In this document: positions 22,445-37,800 of the stretch, piece by piece
Layout of the letters: each line of letters begins with the position of its first letter
How positions within the stretch are numbered: the first letter of the stretch is position 1
NCBI RefSeq assembly: GCF_026914265.1
Contig: NC_069135.1
Coordinates: 29,330,738-29,394,737 of the forward strand
DNA length: 64,000 nucleotides
From: Mya arenaria
Taxonomy: Eukaryota > Mollusca > Bivalvia > Myida > Myidae
Direction: 5' to 3'
Notes under the pieces: model-generated
Told to the model about the DNA's origin: nothing
Database searches by the model: none
What the model saw: the letters and a program-made list of their open reading frames with translations, nothing else
Position numbers and translations under genes: made by a program

Positions 22445-25400
22445 GTAAATTTAGAACTTGTGATATTAAATATGTATATTAAATGTAAACTTTATTTATG
22501 ATATAATATACACATACATTGTTTCGTAGATAGTATTTTTTTCAAGAAGCTGTTTATATAACCGCTAAACTTTTTTCTATTTTTTTCAATTTTCTTAGAT
22601 GTATTGAAACATATCATTTGCGGAATCCAGAGCCTATTTATAAATGATACACAAAGTCTTAGACCAAAACATGCTTAATAAAACATGAACATTTCATAAT
22701 ATTTTAGCGGTCCCAGTGTTTACATCACCCGCTGCGCCATTCACGGACACTATCGACGAATCTGACGTCATCGGCACCAGCGTCATGACGTTGGCTGCTA
22801 CTGATGCTGGGACCGTGACATTTACTATTGGGTCTCAATCGCCGTCAACACCGACCAAATTTGGCATTTCCGGGGGAGTGACGTTGGTGACGTCAGATAC
22901 ATTTGATTATGAGGCTGGAGAGACGTCATATATTCTGGAGATAGTGTAAGTGTAAATGATATAAATTATGGTATCACAGTAGCGTATAAAGTGTCTTTTA
23001 TTGTGGCTGACTTCTGCCATTTCCTGGTTGCATTTTCTTGGCTTAAGTGCGAAAATGAGAAAACCCGTCACATTGCGGTGCTTTATTTTAAAAAGGCGCG
23101 AAGTAGCGGGGCGAAGGAGATTCAAGTGGCGGGCCGAAAAAAAAATACAGAACATTTTCACCCCGTCCCTTGGTACATTTTCCAATTGTCACATTTTTCA
23201 CACCGTCCCTGTGTAAATTTTCCCGTTATCTCATTTTCACCCCGTCTCTATGTACATTTTCCCGTTCTCTCATTTTCACCAGTCTCTTTGTACATTTTCC
23301 AATTGTCACATTTTCACGCCGTCCCTTGGTACATTTTCCCATCGTCTCATTTTTCAACCCGTCCCTTGGTACATTTTCCCATTGTTTATTTTTTCACCCT
23401 GTCCTTTGGTACATTTTCCCATCGTCTAATTTTTAACCCCGTCACTTGGTACATTTTCCAATAGTCACTTTTTTACCCCGTCGCTTGGTACATGCTCCCA
23501 TCGTCTCATTTTTCACCCCGTCTCTTGGTACATTTTCGCATTGTCACACTTTTAACCCGGTGCTTTGGTACATTTTCCCATGTCTAATTTTCACTCCGTC
23601 CTTTGGTACATTTCCCCATTGCCACATTTTTTCACCCCGTCACTTGGTATTTTTTTCCCATCGTCCAATTTTTCACCCCGTCCGTTGATACATTTTGCAA
23701 TTCACACATTTTCACCCCGTCCGTTGGTATAGTTTCCCATCGTCTCATATTTCACCCCGTCTTTGGAACTTTTTCCATTGTCACATTTTTCACGCCGTCA
23801 CAAGGTAAATTTTCCCAATGTCTCAATTTTCACCCCGTCACTTGGTACATATTCCAATTGTCGCATTTTCACCCGGTCCCTTGCTACATTTTTCCTTTGT
23901 AACATTTTTCATCCCGTCACTTGGTACATTTTCCCATTGTCTCATTTTTCACACCGTCCCTTGGTCCATTTCCCTTTGTAACATTTTTCACCCCGTCCCT
24001 TGTAATATTTTCCCATTTTCACATTTTTCACGCCGTCACTTGGTGCATTGTCCAATTGTAACATTTTTCACTCCGTCTCGTGGTGCATTGTCCCATTGTA
24101 ACATTTTTCACCCCGTCACTTGGTGCATTTTCCCGTTCTCTCATTTTTCACACCATCACTTTGTACATTTTTCCGTTCTCTCATTTTTCACCACGTCTCT
24201 TTGTACATTTTCCCGTTCTCTAATTTTTTACACCGTCACTTGGTACATTTTCCCATTGTCTCATTTTTCACACCGTCACTTGGTACATTTTCCCATTGTC
24301 TCATTTTTCACCTCCGTCACTTTGTACATCTTCCCATTGTTTCAATTTTCACCCCGTCACTTGGTACGTTGTCCCATTGTCTCATTTATCACACCGTCCC
24401 TTGGTCCATTTCCCTTTGTAACATTTTCCACCCCGTCCCTTGTAACATGTCTCATTTAACACACCGTCACTCAAAACGTTGTCTCATTGTCTCATTTTTC
24501 ACCCCGTCACTCGGTACGTTGTCTCATTTTTCACCCCGTCACTCGGTACGTTGTCCCATTGTCTCATTTTCACCCCGTCACTCGGTACGTTGTCCCATTG
24601 TCTCATTTATCACCCCGTCACTCGGTACGTTGTCTCATTCTCACATGTTCATCCCGTCACTCGGTACGTTGTCCCATTGTCTCATTTTTCATCCCGTCAC
24701 TCGGAACATTTCCCATTGTCTCATTTGTCACCCCGTCACTCGGTACGTTTTTCCATTGTCTTATGTTTCACCCCGTCACTCGTTACGTTGCCCCATTGTC
24801 TCATTTTCACCCCGTCACTCGGTACGTTGTCTCATTGTCTCATTTTCACCCCGTCACTCGGTACGTTGTCCCATTGTCTCATTTTCACCCCGTCACTGGG
24901 AACTTGTCCCATTGTCCCATTTTCACCCCGTCACTCGGTACGTTGTCCCATTGTCTCATTTTCACCCCGTCACTCGGTACGTTGTCCCATTGTCCCATTT
25001 TCACCCCGTCACTCGGTACGTTGTCCCATTGTTTCAATTTTCACCCCGTCACTCGGTACGTTGTCTCATTGTCCCATTTTCACCCCGTCACTCGGTACGT
25101 TGTCCCATTGTCTCATTTTCACCCCGTCACTCGGTACGTTGTCCCATTGTCTCATTTTCACCCCGTCACTCGGTACGTTGTCCCATTGTCTCATTTTCAC
25201 CCCGTCAATCGGTACGTTGTCCCATTGTCTCATTTTCACCCCGTCACTCGGTACGTTGTCCTATTGTCTCATTTTCACCCCGTCACTCGGTACGTTGTCC
25301 GATTGTCTTATTTTTCACACCGTCACTTGGTACATTTTCCCATTGTCTCATTTTTCACCTCCGTCACTTTGTACATCTTCCCATTGTTTCAATTTTCACC

Positions 25401-28400
25401 CCGTCACTTGGTACATTTTCTCATTGTCTCATTTATCACACCGTCCCTTGGTCCATTTCCCTTTGTAACATTTTCCACCCCGTCCCTTGTAACATGTCTC
25501 ATTTAACACACCGTCACTCAAAACGTTGTCTCATTGTCTCATTTAACACACCGTCACTCAAAACGTTGTCTCATTGTCTCATTTTTCACCCCGTCACTCG
25601 GTACGTTGTCCCATTGTCTCAATTTTACCCCGTCACTCGGTTCGTTGTCCCATTGTCTCATTTATCACCCCGTCACTCGGTACGTTGTCTCATTCTCACA
25701 TTTATCACCCCGTCACTCGGTACGTTGTCTCATTCTCACATGTTCATCCCGTCACTCGGTACGTTGTCCCATTGTCTCATTTTTCATCCCGTCACTCGGA
25801 ACATTTCCCATTGTCTCATTTGTCACCCCGTCACTCGGTACGTTTTTCCATTGTCTTATTTTTCACCCCGTCACTCGTTACGTTGTCCCATTGTCTCATT
25901 TTCACCCCGTCACTCGGTACGTTGTCTCATTGTCTCATTTTCACCCCGTCACTCGGTACGTTGTCCCATTGTCTCATTTTCACCCCGTCACTGGGAACTT
26001 GTCCCATTGTCCCATTTTCACCCCGTCACTCGGTACGTTGTCCCATTGTCTCATTTTCACCCCGTCACTCGGTACGTTGTCCCATTGTCTCATTTTCACC
26101 CCGTCACTCGGTACGTTGTCCCATTGTCTCATTTTCACCCCGTCACTCGGTACGTTGTCCCATTGTCTCATTTTCACCCCGTCACTCGGTACGTTGTCCC
26201 ATTGTCTCATTTTCACCCCGTCACTCGGTACGTTGTCCCATTGTCTCATTTTTACCCCGTCACTCGGTACGTTGTCCCATTGTCTCATTTTCACCCCGTC
26301 ACTCGGTACGTTGTCCGATTGTCTCATTTTTCACACCGTCACTCGGTACATTTTCCCATTGTCTCATTTTTCACCTCCGTCACTTTGTACATCTTCCCAT
26401 TGTTTCAATTTTCACCCCGTCACTTGGTACATTTTCTCATTGTCTCATTTATCACACCGTCCCTTGGTCCATTTCCCTTTGTAACATTTTCCACCCCGTC
26501 CCTTGTAACATGTCTCATTTAACACACCGTCACTCAAAACGTTGTCTCATTGTCTCATTTTTCACCCCGTCACTCGGTACGTTGTCCCATTGTCTCATTT
26601 TCACCCCGTCACTCGGTACGTTGTCCCATTGTCTCATTTATCACCCCGTCACTCGGTACGTTGTCTCATTCTCACATGTTCATCCCGTCACTCGGTACGT
26701 TGTCCCATTGTCTCATTTTTCATCCCGTCACTCGGAACATTTCCCATTGTCTCATTTGTCACCCCGTCACTCGGTTCGTTTTTCCATTGTCTTATGTTTC
26801 ACCCCGTCACTCGTTACGTTGTCCCATTGTCTCATTTTCACCCCGTCACTCGGTACGTTGTCTCATTGTCTCATTTTCACCCCGTCACTCGGTACGTTGT
26901 CCCATTGTCTCATTTTCACCCCGTCACTGGGAACTTGTCCCATTGTCCCATTTTCACCCCGTCACTCGGTACGTTGTCCCATTGTCTCATTTTCACCCCG
27001 TCACTCGGTACGTTGTCCCATTGTCTCATTTTCACCCCGTCACTCGGTACGTTGTCCCATTGTCTCATTTTCACCCCGTCACTCGGTACGTTGTCCCATT
27101 GTCTCATTTTCACCCCGTCACTCGGTACGTTGTCCCATTGTCTCATTTTCACCCCGTCACTCGGTACGTTGTCCCATTGTCTCATTTTTACCCCGTCACT
27201 CGGTACGTTGTCCCATTGTCTCATTTTCACCCCGTCACTCGGTACGTTGTCCGATTGTCTCATTTTTACTCAGTCATTTGATACATTATCCCATTACTGC
27301 ATTTTCGCCATTTCATTTAGCCACGTTTTCATACCGTCATGTGTTTAATTTTCGCATTTGTGCTCTCTCGCCGCAAAAACCCCCACACAAAATGGCACAA
27401 AACAGCCTCCATATGTGTACGTTTCATTTATGCAATCATGATAGAGTAGCCCTAACAAACTTATAAATTGAACACGATTTTTTAACAATTGACAACACAA
27501 GTAATTTAAAGATTGAACATTTGTTATAACCGAAAATGAAGTATTGAAATACATAAAATAGTTTGTATAATGTACTGTATGCTCTATATGAAATAAACTT
27601 ACCCTACTGTTTCTTTTATCTTTGTGTTTATGTCATTGGAATATTATTTTGATATAATTTACGGCTGGCTGAAACAATCAATTACTAGTATTCCATCTTA
27701 TCGATGCTATAACGTTCATTGTACCACCTACAGGTTAGTACAAGTAATCATTCTGTGAAGAAAACAATGGTTCATGATTCGTTTTCAGGGCGACGAGTTC
27801 AGACAGCACTGAAGCGATGGCGACCGTCACAATCAGCGTCAACAATGTCAACGACAACACACCTGCATTCTCCCCTAACTTCTATTTCGCTACAGTGGCT
27901 GAAAACACGGCGTCTGGTAGGTTAAAGTTTCTTTCGTCGAACCTGACGCGAATGCGCTTGTTACTGTGCTATCCGGACAACCAGCTTTCTCTCTTTAATA
28001 TGATGACTCGCTTCGAAGTCAGTATGATAATCTCATTTTCCAAACATCTAAACCGCCGGGTACAGCTGTAGATAATTCATAATATATTTTCATATATTTT
28101 AATTACGGTCGTGGCCTATAAAATGATGTTTGAATATGAATGCTAAATTAAATTAATTGTAAAACGTATTGATGTTTATCATTTTACCATTGTTAAGATA
28201 GTTAAAAGTCGGCCGTGTTTTACCTCGTCTCTGTCTACTTGGACAAACTGTCCCGAAAACAACAGCAACAACAAAACTACTGCTACTGCTACTGCTACTG
28301 CTTCTACTACTACTGCTACTGCTACCGCTACCGATACCGCTACCACTACCACTACCACCACCACCACCACCACCACCACTACCACAACCACTACCACTAC

Positions 28401-28428
28401 CACTACCACTACTACTACTACCACCACC

Positions 28429-28474
<46 letters not shown>

Positions 28475-28483
28475 TTACTACTG

Positions 28484-28525
<42 letters not shown>

Positions 28526-28553
28526 CTACTGCTACTAGTAGTAGTAGTACTAG

Positions 28554-28648
<95 letters not shown>

Positions 28649-28649
28649 T

Positions 28650-28696
<47 letters not shown>

Positions 28697-28697
28697 T

Positions 28698-28761
<64 letters not shown>

Positions 28762-28772
28762 GCTACTCTTCG

Positions 28773-28806
<34 letters not shown>

Positions 28807-31800
28807 TACCATCATCATTATTGTATTTGGAGGTGAAAGCGGGCCACAGTTTAAAGGCAGTGAAATATATCAAATATTATTACTGCATATCTTTATCGAT
28901 CAATACATTCCTATAAACCAATGGAGACCATATAATAAAATAGTTTTAAAATATCTACAAAATGCCTAATTTTGAACCATTTTCATCTCAGGATCTTCCA
29001 TATCGCTTCTTACCGTCACCGATGCCGACGGCGACGCCCTGACAATCACTGTAGCCGCCGGCGACGACACCAGCAACAAGTTTAAGTTTAGCTCCGGAAA
29101 CCCCAAACTGATCGAGACGTCATCCAACGTCATCGACTATGAGACGTTATCTGGCGCGAACTACAAGTATACGTTGGTTGTAGAAGCAACGGATGGAACA
29201 AATACCGGGACCGCTACCGTCATTGTCACGGTAGGCTGGAATAAGCTTTGATTACACTGTTTACGAGAGCATAGGTTTATGTTCGGTAAAATGGATCATT
29301 CGATATTCTTCTGTCATTGTCACGGTAGGCTGGAATAAGCTTAGATTACACTGTTTACGAGAGCATAGGTTTATGTTCGGTAAAATGGATCATTCGATAT
29401 TCTTCTGTCATTGTCACGGTAGGCTGGAATAAGCTTAGATTACACTGTTTACGAGAGCATAGGTTTATGTTCGGTAAAATGGATCATTCGATATTCAGTT
29501 GCTTGGACAAACCATGAAATATCTCAAAATTCTTTCATATATTTTAGCTATGCTGTTTTCGAAGAAGTCAATGCATGAGCTTTGTCAAAGCCTTGATGTC
29601 GCTTTCGGCGGCTTCGTCATCGTGCAACAAGTTCAATGTTTACCATAACACATGATGCAAATGACAATACGCCCATGTGTAGCTAGGCTGCCCTAATGTG
29701 TAGTTAAATAGTAATTGGCGAGTTTTGCGCCTTGTTTGATTAAGAAAAACGTAGGGGTGGTATCATCGGCGTGGTGTGCATTTCTTAATTAAATCGGTTT
29801 TAAATAATTCAATAAAAAGGTGTTTTTTACATAAAAGTATGTATTTAAAATCAATTAGTGGGATACTTAATAAAGAAATGATTAAAGTTTGGAAATGAAG
29901 GTTTTATAAATACCGGCCCTGTGCCTTTGTTAGAATACCTGGTAAATAATCCATGAAATTGGTTCATTTGGTTTTGTTGTTTGAACAGTTCTAAGTGTTA
30001 TTCAATGTTCAGTAAAAACACCCACTGTACACATAGACTAGAAGATTATTAATGTAAAAATTGTATGGTTAGTGTCCCAAGACAGCAAAATAAATCTCAA
30101 CAAAACGCATTGGGAGAGGTAATGTTTTTTTTAAAGTACTTAACAAATGTTTTACTTTCGAATCCGTTGAAGAGAATTTGTAAACAATATGTTGGCTTGT
30201 CATGGGTTAAAACATTACATTAAAGGTATCCGTGAAACGGCAGAGCATTTTGACGGGGTCTAGTGGTGTCATTTTTGTTCTTTGAGTGCCAGTGGCGGTA
30301 TTCGAGTCATTAAACGAATGATTGATGTTTCAAACAGGTTTAAGTGGGCAATGCAATAATTCATAGCTAGATATTCGTGCTCAAACTACAAGTAGTAAAC
30401 GTATGCAATCACTGTTTTCAAACATTGGACAAATAAGGCCAATTTCGCGATTCGAAAAATGTTTTAAAAAAATCATAAATTTGTGGTAAAAAACAGTGGC
30501 ACATAGCATTTTTATATTTGTTTAACAAACGCTTTATATGTCATACAAAAACTTTATTTTATATCTTTCATGCTGTTAAATTATGTTTCCCTTTATATTT
30601 TACTGATGATGAATTCCTCTTATTAATAAATTAAGTTGTCTAAACGAGGGCAAAAGTCGACTTCCAAAGCAAAATATCATATAGACCCTCGGACACAACA
30701 ATTAATCAGATATTTCGTGCAAAAATGAGCCTAACATTTGGTGCCAACAGCAGAAGCGCGTGATCTGTATTAAATGCGGCTTCATTCTGAATGAACTCAT
30801 CCTATTCAGGTCACAAATGTGAACGAGGCTACCCCGTCGTTTGTCATGGCCAGTTTTATTCCGGCAACGACACCGTACGGTATCGATGAGACATCTGCCG
30901 TCGGGACGTCCATCGTGACGGTGACGGCATACGACGCAGACGATGGAGCGGCGGGAGAAGTGGTCTACAGCCTGGGGACCATAACAGAAAGTATGAGGCC
31001 CTCGATCCCGAAATATAAATTATTTGCACTTATACTGCTTTAATATGAGTAAGGCCAATTCATGGAAACCATTTAAATAAACAAAGTTTTTGTTTGTTTT
31101 GTTTTCATCAATTTCCATTTTATGATTTAATGATTTATTTATATATCCATTTATTATTAATTCATACATCGAAAGACATCTAACGGCCCATTGATTTACA
31201 ACTTAGCTGAACTTTAACAAATGTATGCTAGATTATGATGGAAGTGAGGGTGAAAGGTGTCCATTGGTATATGTGTCTGCCTCTCACCCAAAACGATTCG
31301 GTTCGATCAGCACCAGTAGTAAAAAGTGAGAGCGGGCTAAATTCCAACACAGTGAAAAATATCAAAAAGTTATTTCACTATTTGAAACAGTGAAATATCA
31401 TTTTTATTTTACTGATAAATCTCTATAAAATAGAAAAGCGTATACATAAAAACTAATTTTAACACACGGCTAAAGCTTCGGAAATTCCAGTAATGACTAC
31501 TATATCGATGACCAACTGAATTGTACAGGTTCAAGATTTCCATATCTTCTGTTACAGATACCGGTTCGACGACCACGGGGACCTTCGGCGTGGATCCCAC
31601 TTCCGGCGTCCTCTCCACTATCGTTGACACATTCGATTGCGACACGGCCACCGGTGGGCTTGCGTATTATGACGTCATCATTGTTGCGTCGGATAAAGGA
31701 TCAACGGTTAAATCCGCCACCATCCAAGTCCGTGTAGGCCTGGTTGACGTCAACGATAACACTCCCACGTTCGCGCAAAACGTTTATACATTGTCGATAC

Positions 31801-34800
31801 CGGAAACAACCGCTGCGTGTGAGCATACTATCACTATATGTATTATACCTTACATACATATGTGTCCCTTCTTTATATGTATAAAGTCGATCGGTCCGTA
31901 TATCACTGTATTGTAAAATGTAATATAGACCGCTGACGTCATACCACTGGTACGTGCGGTTTGCTATTATCGCAACGGGTACAATTTATCGCATGTAAAC
32001 ATTATTAGCTTTGTTCAATAAAACACTTCTAAAGCGCTTTCAACATATTGAATGGTCATATAAAATGTTCGGTAAAATACAAGGAATATTTACACACCTC
32101 TTCGGGCCATAATTATTGCTTTATAATGACCAGCTAGTCAGCCCCCGAATATGACTGGATCTCGGCTAACGCCTCGGTCAATAAACACGTTTGTTTGCTG
32201 ACTGGCCGGTCCTTATACCGCCATATGACCCTCAGTGGTGTGTTAAATTTCTTAAATAGTATCATTGATATAACTGTATTGACTTATAAGTAGAGCAGTA
32301 ACTTGTATCATCGTAAAGGTTAAAAGCAAGATGACACAATTTCACCAACCTGGAAGGCAACGGTAAGAACACGTTTCAAAAACAAAAACAGTAGATGCTA
32401 GTTAAGAAATATTACACAGAAATTGTTGTTACCTCCCTTCAGGAAATGGTTGTCAATTTTTCGCTCCGTGAAATGTTTAAATATAAAAGGTTTTTAAAGT
32501 GTCAAAACTTGCAAATGTGATTGGGATAATGTAACTGGACTTATATATATAAACTGGAACTAAAGGTACTGTAACTTGAAGTAATAAAAAACGCATTGTT
32601 CTCAAAATTTTCACCTGGATATTAATAGCCATTTTATTGTGATCACGACATACATGTGTGATAGCTGTTGTTACATGTAAAAACTTGAATACATCAGTAC
32701 ATAATAGTGTAGAGGATTACAAAGGATTAATTTCTGCGCTCATAGTTCTGGTCGTTCATTAAACTACACTGCGCAGCGAAAGTTATGTCTAACCCAAATA
32801 GTACATCTACCCCGATTTCTAAGTCGGCGGCCTCCAAAAGAGACTTATCATCACCCATGGACGATGCCGACACCAAAAAGTATAAACTGTCTGAATCAAA
32901 CACAACAGTACATATTAAAGATACCAGTGGCATCGCCCCTTGTGCACTTTCCAAAGAAGATCTGTTTTATGTCTCAAAGCAAATATCAGCAACATTTCAT
33001 GATGACATGTCCACTCTGGTTGAGACACTGATATCAAAGTTAGTGCCTCCTCTTGTCAAGAGTATTCATGCTGACTTAACATCACGCATCAATGCTCTGG
33101 AATACGAAAATGCAGAACTTAAAAGCAAAGTCTTTAAGCTTGAAAATGAAGCCGATAGAGCTGAAAAATATAGTCGGCGAAATTGCTTGCGTGTTGCTGG
33201 TGTCGCAGAAACGACTAGCGAAAATACTGACGACATCGTTTTGGGCATATCTAATGCTGTCTCGAGCGGCTTATTGATCGAAGAAATTGACCGCAGCCAT
33301 CGTGTTGGGCCGGTGCGCAACGATAAAAAGCCGCGCGACATCATCGTGAAGTTCGTCTCGTATCGCTCTAGGCAAAAACTGTACCAGCGTAGATCAGCTC
33401 TCAAAAGGTCTAGCGAGCACTCGTATGTCTACGTCAACGAAGACCTCACCAGAAAACGAAGCTCTCTTCTTTATGAAGCTAGAAGACACGCCAAAACTGG
33501 TTCCCTGTTAGGCGCTTGGTCGTCCGACGGGAAAGTGCTTATTAAGGACAAGGCAGGCAAAATACATGCTATTAACTGTCCTGATGAACTGTACGCTGCT
33601 CTACCTGCAATGTCCTATGCCTCAGCGATGCAGAAATAATACACATTTTCGTCATATGACACAGACTTTTTTGTTCTGCAGTATACTTCGATCGTTATTT
33701 TGCTCGTCAACTGGCGAGTTCACCTGTACCATATTCATTGTAATCTTGTCTTACTGGCCGTTCTGCATCCGTGATCCTATAATATTAAATTAAACAATTA
33801 TGTTCAACATATCATTTATCTTTTATTATTATAAAGTTATTGTAATACTGATAAATTATCTTAGTGACGACCGAACAGATAATCCGTTACTATTCTTTGA
33901 AAAATAGCAGTGTTATTATGTCACCATATGCTTTTTATAAACTGGTATAACATGCATCGTACTGATTAAATAATAAGCTATTCACTCTAAGCTATGTTTA
34001 AATATATAAATTATCGATCTTGATATTTAAATATAGCCTTAAAGATATATTTGGTAATATCCATAAAATATTGAAGATATTGTTACTTGTTTTTAAACAT
34101 TTGGATTATACCAACATAATATTTTTCACAACTATAATATATATAGTGTAGATAAAGTACTTTTGTTGCCAAATTTTAAGAGAAAACAATACAAGTCCTA
34201 TTTGTAAGATATTTTATGCACTATTGTTTTGACCAATTCACCATTATCATGTATCGTGGAACATTATATTTTTGTTCCGCTTTTCTTTTTACTTCCATTT
34301 TTGTTCACTCATTGTGTCTCCAAGATATTACACTTTACTCTGTAAACAGATATGAATTCAGCGACCGCACTGTTGTATACTTCCTTATGCGACTGCGTCT
34401 CTTCTGTACACTTGTTTCACATATAACCTAAATATGCCCCTTGAGTTTGTTCATTCCCCTACTCAACAAACCTTTGACATAGGATAAAGACTTACTCGTC
34501 TCTTAACCCTGTTGTTTTCCCTGGTAATATTGTTCAACACCATCTTCGCTTTCTCAGTGCTTGTGAACTTAAAGTCACTAGACACCTGTGGTAAGATATA
34601 CCGTGGTCTGCAATCCAAGAAGTATGACCTAGCAGGAAGCCGAGTGTTCCAGTGTAATAACACTTTTATTAGGAATTGTATACTCACACTATCCGTATGT
34701 ACTCTTTGCACCTGGTTGGCAGTACTTCTTAACCAGAGTGGTGACATCCATCCTAATCCAGGCCCTGCAGATCACTCATCACGATCATCGTTAGATTTGT

Positions 34801-37800
34801 CCCATAATTTATCCTTGGTTCATTACAATGTCCAAAGCATATTACCAAAACTTGACATAAGCAAAGCTGAACTTCTAGACATCGATGTTTTAGCGTTTTC
34901 GGAAACTTGGTTATCACAGTCAGTTGACACCAACAATATTCTTCTTCCACATTTTCAGGCTCCTGAACGCAAAGATCGGGCAACCAACAATTATGGAGGT
35001 GTTATTTTATATGTCAAGGAAAATATATTTTATAAGAGGAGATTTGATCTAGAAATTCTGGACACTGAATGCATTTGGATCGAGTTGGCTATTAAACCTA
35101 ACTTGAAGATGCTTGTTGGATTGTTTTATCGACCCCCAAACACTACTGCTGTCTTGGATTCACGTATTGAGGAGTCTATTGACACGGCTGTAAACACTGA
35201 TATTTCTAACATTGTTTTGGTGGGTGATTTGAACTTGAATGCTACTCCATATTGTATTAGTCCTAAAATAGTGTCTTTATGTCAGCAATATGGTCTTACC
35301 CAATGCATTGATGAGCCCACTCATTTTACCGAACATTCTTCGTCTATTATTGACCTGGTATTTTTAAAAAATACTAGAAGTTTGCTTCTCTGTGAAGTTG
35401 GAGATCCCTTGTTTGATCAACAAGTTCGCTATCACTGTCCCACTTTTGTCTTCTTTAAGTTTTGTAAGCCAAAGTTAATTTCTTATCGTCGTCTTGTATG
35501 GCTGTATGACCGTGGTGATTACAATACATTTAGAGCACACCTCGAAGATTTTGATTGGGACTCGATTCGCTCCAATGATCTTAATACATGGGTTTCTCGT
35601 GTTACTTCTACTATTCTTGATGGTGCCAAGCGCTATATACCTAATCGTATGATCACTATCAGACCTCAAAAACCCAGATGGATTTCATCGGATATCAAGA
35701 GGCTCATTCGTCGTCGCAAACGCTTATATAAAGAGGCGAAGAGGTCAAACATACCATCTACATGGAGGAAATTTAGAGAGCTACGGAATCTTATTATTTC
35801 TAAAATTAGAGAAGCCAAGGCTTTGCATATTGACTCTATCTCTAAAATCTCTACTCGAAAAGAAACATTCCAAAGGCTGGTGGTCTACCATTAAACAATT
35901 CATGTCCCCTAACTCTGGATCTCTTTCGATTCCACCTTTAGTTGTTGAATCTGGTATTATTCATAGCAATGCAGATAAGGCTGATGCTTTCAACACTTTT
36001 TTCGCCAATCAAACACATCTCACAGAGCCTAACAGTGAACCTGTACCACCGACTTACCATATATCCTCCCTACTAGCAACAGTCATTTTTAGTCCCTCGG
36101 ATATAGTGCCTCTCCTTCGTTCTTTGCCACTAGGGAAAGCTGTAGGTCCAGACACGATTAATAATCGTGTTCTTATTGAACTATCTGCCGTCCTCGCAAA
36201 ACCACTTAGTGATATTTTCAATTATTCGATGTCTATTCCATCCTTTCCTGATTCCTGGAAGATTGCTAATGTTTGCCCTATCTTTAAGAAGGGTGAGTCT
36301 AATCTTGTCGCTAATTATCGACCTGTATCTCTACTTGACTCACTTGGCAAAGTCTTTGAACGTGCAGTCTATAAGCACTTGTTTAACCATATTGTAGACA
36401 ACAATATATTGACGGATTTTCAGTCTGGCTTCCGACCATGTGATTCAACTGTGAATCAACTATCTTTTATATATAACAGCTTCTGTGAAGCACTTGACAA
36501 CGGTAAGGAGGTGCGTATCGTATTTTGTGATATAAGTAAAGCCTTTGACCGTGTCTGGCATAGAGGCCTTCGTTTGAAATTGCATGCTATTGGCGTCCGA
36601 GATCATTTGCTTCACTGGCTTGGTAGTTACCTACAACACCGCAAACAACGTGTTATACTTCAGAATTCTTCGTCTTCCCTTCGTTACATTAAAGCAGGTG
36701 TTCCTCAAGGTTCCATTTTAGGACCCTTGCTCTTTATTATTTATATTAATGACATTGTTCGCGACATCGAAGCTAACATCAGTCTTTTTGCTGATGACAC
36801 TAGCCTATCTATGGTAGTCGATACCCCTAACAATACTGCTTCTGTTCTTAACTCGGACTTACAGAAGATAAGCCGTTGGGCCGATACTTGGTTAGTCTCC
36901 TTTAATCCCCAGAAAACCAACTCAATGATGATTTCCAGGAAACTCCATCGACCCCTACATCCCCCTTTGACGATGCTTAACCATAACATTTCAGAGACTT
37001 CCTCCCATAAACACCTCGGTATGTTTCTTTCTAGTGACTGCTCCTGGTCTGCCCATATTGATTATATCAAAGACAAAGCATGGTCCCGTGTTAATATTCT
37101 ACGTTCGCTCAAGTTTACTCTTGATCGTCTCACCCTTGAGACAATTTATATGACCTTTATCCGACCATTGCTTGAATACGGTGATATTATTTTTGACAAC
37201 TGCACTGCAGGGGAAAAGCAGGAACTTGACAAAATACAACACGAGGCTGCGAGAATCGTCACATGTGCAACAAAGCTAGTTTCTATTGATAAACTTTACA
37301 GTGACCTGAACTGGCAGCCCCTTTCAGATCGCCGCACCAACCACAAATATATTTTTATATTTAAAATCAAATCCAATATTAGTCCTACATACCTTGTTAA
37401 TCTCATTCCTTTACGCCCAGCCGATCCTAGGTACAATCTTCGAAACTCTTCGGATATTCCACTTATACATTGCAGATCCACACTATATTATAACTCTCTA
37501 GTTCCGTCTGCCATTCGTGCTTGGAATACTCTCGATTCAAGTTTCAAGTCCGCTGACTCAATACAAAGTTTTAAAAGGCTGATTAGTAATACTCCTAAGG
37601 TTCCTCATTATTTTAACACAGGACCTAGGCGTTTACAAGTCCATCACACTAGGCTTAGGCTGGCATACTTAATTATGATCTTTACCGGAAAAATATTGTT
37701 TCCTCACAAGCTTGTCTCTGTGGTGACTCTGAATCTGTCCGCCGTTTTATGGTATTTTGTCCCCTTTATACCTTCTACAGAGAGGATATGTTCGAGTCAA

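Noticed and set aside
23155-27290. Array considered as a coding silk- or mucin-like repeat protein
   Set aside because: Equally open in several frames and both strands, and flanked by true EC exons that splice across it.
24120-27466. Very long + strand ORFs (up to 800 residues) and matching minus-strand ORFs
   Set aside because: They are the 39-bp (13-codon) minisatellite read in several frames, inside a well-supported intron. No protein family and no initiation context.
28153-28818. Polyserine and polyvaline ORFs
   Set aside because: Products of the trinucleotide microsatellite in intron 3.
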